A stretch of 64,000 nt of DNA from Paenibacillus polysaccharolyticus (GTDB lineage: Bacteria > Bacillota > Bacilli > Paenibacillales > Paenibacillaceae): positions 170,986 through 234,985 of the forward strand of contig NZ_FMVM01000013.1 in NCBI RefSeq assembly GCF_900102085.1, read 5' to 3'. A program made the position numbers and the translations under genes. The number at the start of each line of letters is the position of its first letter. Position 1 is the stretch's first letter. Positions 61,759-64,000 of the stretch are shown one piece after another. The notes below the pieces were generated by a model that was given only the letters and a program-made list of their open reading frames with translations, did no database searches and was not told the origin of the DNA.

Positions 61759-63144
61759 CTATGAACCCGTTATATTTGGAAAACGCTGAGAAGCACCGGA
61801 TAACCATGCATCTTTGTCGTATCCCCGTTCTTCCCAATACCCGATATGCTCGCTGTCGATGACTTCAATACGGTTCAACCACTTGACCGATTTGTAGGCG
61901 TACATCTGCGGAATAACGAGTCGTACAGGTCCACCAAGGTCCGCAGGGATAGGTTTGCCATCATGCATGACCGCAATCATAATATCATCCATTTGTGCCT
62001 GCTCTAGTGTAATCGCATCGGTATATACCCCGTCTCCGGAATAAAATTTGACGCTGTGCGCTCCAGGCTTTATACCGGCGTTCTCCAGAAAATGCTTCAG
62101 AGGAATGCCTTCCCATGTATTCTTGTACACGGACCAGCCAGTAACGCAGTGGAAATCACTGACTTGCACGGTGCGTGCAAGCTTGACGAACTGTTCCCAA
62201 TTCCAGATCTGAGCACGTTCTACAAGACCATCTACCCGAAATGACCAGTTTGCATTAGAGAATGATGGAATGGGGGTTACCGTATATACACGAAAATGTC
62301 CCTCGGCACCCCCGCCAATTGGAGGAGATGAAGAAGATAAAGGTTGCGGAAGTGGAACCATCCGATTGGGGTCAGTCTCAAGCATGCTGTCTATGCTGTT
62401 ATCAAACTTGAGATTTTTACCAACCCATGATACAAATGTAGGTCCAAGAGTAACGGCGAGTCCTATGCCCACAGCAGAACGGATGAAGGCTCGACGGGTA
62501 TATACCGGTTGCGGTTTCTCCATGTTTGGGACGTTATTTCTACCAGAGTCTTTGTCTGCATCGAGAATAGAAGTGGCTGCTGGTGTGTTGCGTGTGTCCA
62601 ATTCCTCTTTGTTAGCGTTGGAATCGGCAGGATTATTTACACTTATCTTCTGTGTCGATGGTTCATTCGTTTGGATCGTACGGCGTGCTGGGTCTTTTAA
62701 CCAACGTGTACGTGTGATGGAGTGGTAGATGATGTAAGGTAAACCAACCCATGTGAGCAAATCGTGAATCAGAAGCGCGGCATTGGACCACCGTGGGCCG
62801 GCCAGCTTGAACTGCCATAAAACGATGCCAGATAATAGCCAACCGATCAGAAGTGCAAGAACGATTATGGTATTTGCTTTTTGCCATGGTTTATTGCGGA
62901 GTTGCTTCCAATGTTTGCTGGCCAAAAATAAGTAATACACGACAGGCAAAAGCATGGCGATGCCCACGGCGATATGTAACCATTTTAACCAAACACGTCC
63001 GATACCCAGAGTTTCACGCCAGAAGCCACCAATTAATATGAGACCAGTAATAGCAAGTATCACAACGATCCAGGCATTCCAGGCATGAATAGAAACGAGC
63101 TTTTTGCCGTAACCTTTACGCATCATTTTTAACCACTGTTTCAA
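61759..63144 (-). CDS. Cytochrome b561-like membrane domain fused to a sulfite-oxidase-family molybdopterin oxidoreductase
   Basis: The N-terminal ~155 residues form four helices with histidines placed as in di-haem cytochrome b (IHAWNAW, LKWLHIAVG, LLIHDLLTW, IIYHSITR). A ~70-residue polar linker follows. Then comes a Tat-like twin-arginine segment (RRAFIRSAVGIGLAVTLG), then the Moco domain, with the molybdenum-ligand cysteine in VSDFHCVTGWSVYKNTWEG and the family end LVIPQMYAYKSVKWLNRIEV. It resembles MsrP and MsrQ (methionine sulfoxide reductase and its haem partner) joined in one chain; the substrate is not known. The TTG start has GAGGTGA 7 bases upstream. Confidence 0.82.
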   Translation of the reverse strand: MKQWLKMMRKGYGKKLVSIHAWNAWIVVILAITGLILIGGFWRETLGIGRVWLKWLHIAVGIAMLLPVVYYLFLASKHWKQLRNKPWQKANTIIVLALLIGWLLSGIVLWQFKLAGPRWSNAALLIHDLLTWVGLPYIIYHSITRTRWLKDPARRTIQTNEPSTQKISVNNPADSNANKEELDTRNTPAATSILDADKDSGRNNVPNMEKPQPVYTRRAFIRSAVGIGLAVTLGPTFVSWVGKNLKFDNSIDSMLETDPNRMVPLPQPLSSSSPPIGGGAEGHFRVYTVTPIPSFSNANWSFRVDGLVERAQIWNWEQFVKLARTVQVSDFHCVTGWSVYKNTWEGIPLKHFLENAGIKPGAHSVKFYSGDGVYTDAITLEQAQMDDIMIAVMHDGKPIPADLGGPVRLVIPQMYAYKSVKWLNRIEVIDSEHIGYWEERGYDKDAWLSGASQRFPNITGS

Positions 63145-63594
63145 GTGTTTTCACCTCACGTCATGGATTTAATCTAGAAATCAAAATCTTAGGCTAAAGC
63201 AAAATCGAAATAAATCAATATTCAAAAATCCAGAAGCGGATCTCAGATAAGTTGTAGGAAGGGCACGTGTAAATGTGAGCGTGCTACTGCTTAGTTGGAA
63301 ATGTTAACAACCTTGGAGTACTCCCTTTTATTTAAAGATACCTTATTATAAAGTTTTTGGATCACTTACTTCAAATTTGATCTTTTCCGAGCTATCACCT
63401 CTCTTGTTTGGCTAAGCAAAGCTAAAACTCGCTTCATTTCGATCGCTCTCTCCAGGCTTTAAGATCGATCTTATTTTCAATATGATAGAAGTTGAATAAA
63501 GTACTTGCTAAAAGCATGACAGCGTGATATATTATTTCTTGTCGCTTCAAACAGAAGGTAGTCGAGTAGCTTTGAAGATTGACGAAAAAGATTG

Positions 63595-63624
63595 TTGACA
63601 GAAACTCAGTTAACATGATATGAT
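63595..63624 (+). promoter_or_regulatory. Probable rRNA operon promoter
   Basis: TTGACA (63595-63600), an 18-base spacer and TATGAT (63619-63624) lie ~180 bases before the 16S start. The 450 bases between the preceding gene and this promoter (63145-63594) contain no gene or repeat I can support. A second -35-like TTGAAG lies just upstream near 63572. Confidence 0.6.
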
Positions 63625-63672
63625 AAATTTCCTGTCTGGTTGACGTAAGTTGTCGCAAGATAAGGTGAACAA

Positions 63673-63691
63673 GTTCCTTGAAAACTGAACA
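63673..63691 (+). promoter_or_regulatory. rRNA leader/antitermination-region motif
   Basis: GTTCCTTGAAAACTGAACA matches the conserved sequence found in Bacillales rRNA leaders and spacers, involved in processing and antitermination. It lies between the promoter and the 16S gene. Confidence 0.55.
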
Positions 63692-63804
63692 AATGGATAG
63701 TAACTTTTGATTCACAATGAATCGTCAGATTCAAAATGAGCTTATCGCTCTTTTCAATACCCCGATGAGTTTCACAGCGTTTAACGACGCTGACGAAATT
63801 CATC

Positions 63805-64000
63805 TTTATTGGAGAGTTTGATCCTGGCTCAGGACGAACGCTGGCGGCATGCCTAATACATGCAAGTCGAGCGGACTTGAAGAGAAGCTTGCTTCTCGGA
63901 TAGTTAGCGGCGGACGGGTGAGTAACACGTAGGCAACCTGCCCTCAAGCTTGGGACAACTACCGGAAACGGTAGCTAATACCGAATACTTGTTTTCTTCG
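63805..64000 (+). rRNA. rrs: 16S ribosomal RNA, 5' part (runs off the window)
   Basis: GAGAGTTTGATCCTGGCTCA at 63812-63831 is the universal 16S start, followed by GAACGCTGGCGGCATGCCTA, TACATGCAAGTCGAGCG and GCGGCGGACGGGTGAGTAAC. The V1 loop and CAACCTGCCCTCAAGCTTGG look like Paenibacillus. The mature 5' end is set by analogy with B. subtilis (TTTAT-GGAGAG) and may be off by a few bases. The gene continues beyond 64000. Confidence 0.97.

Noticed and set aside
63145..63590. A gene in the stretch before the rRNA promoter
   Set aside because: Open frames here are short, without binding sites, and AT-rich. The longest minus-strand frames run into the rRNA leader or 16S gene.

Overview
The window is a piece of a Gram-positive chromosome, very probably a Paenibacillus. 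The first ~195 bases of a 16S rRNA gene at the right end read like Paenibacillus. ftsEX, a ctpB-like gene, a minJ-like gene and uvrBA, and separately pcrB-pcrA-ligA, follow Bacillales order. Most genes have strong AGGAGG-type ribosome binding sites, and TTG and GTG starts are common. The assignment is from memory of these families; no search was run.

Layout. 1-4.0 kb: end of a bactofilin-like gene, a DHA2 drug exporter and a VanW-family envelope protein. 4.2-10.3 kb: a division and cell-wall block (ftsE, ftsX, an EnvC/CwlO-like M23 hydrolase, a CtpB-like protease, a MinJ-like PDZ membrane protein). 10.3-15.8 kb: a NarL-type two-component system divergent from an ABC-2 exporter whose three subunits match the LnrLMN layout. 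16.0-17.6 kb: a motA/motB stator pair on the minus strand. 17.6-23.0 kb: uvrB, with a sigma-A promoter and a near-LexA box, then uvrA. 23.0-24.0 kb: a long non-coding stretch with a nested palindromic array. 24.0-27.6 kb: a small membrane protein, an HtrA-like protease and a secreted stalk-domain protein. 27.9-34.4 kb: an RlhA-like U32 protein and a SWIM-SNF2 helicase. 34.5-54.6 kb: galU followed by a large surface-glycan locus. 54.8-61.6 kb: a GDPD-like protein and pcrB-pcrA-ligA. 61.8-63.1 kb: a cytochrome b plus molybdopterin oxidoreductase fusion. 63.2-64 kb: rRNA operon promoter, leader and 16S start.

The glycan locus resembles the S-layer glycosylation (slg) clusters of Geobacillus and Paenibacillus alvei: O-antigen-ligase-like protein, Wzm/Wzt exporter, dTDP-rhamnose genes rmlACBD, two GT2 transferases and a WbaP/WsaP-like initiating sugar-phosphate transferase. 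Inserted between wzt and rmlA is a strongly AT-rich segment (about 38.1-47.8 kb) with two large HAD-domain proteins, a putative GT-B transferase, a KdsB-like CMP-sugar synthetase and a DRE-TIM aldolase fused to a second domain. No KdsA or NeuB synthase is present. I read this as a candidate undescribed route to a CMP-activated ulosonic acid for a Gram-positive surface glycan.

A second theme is a ~190-bp structured repeat with terminal inverted repeats, present four times in one orientation, including directly upstream of uvrA, the SNF2 gene and pcrA.
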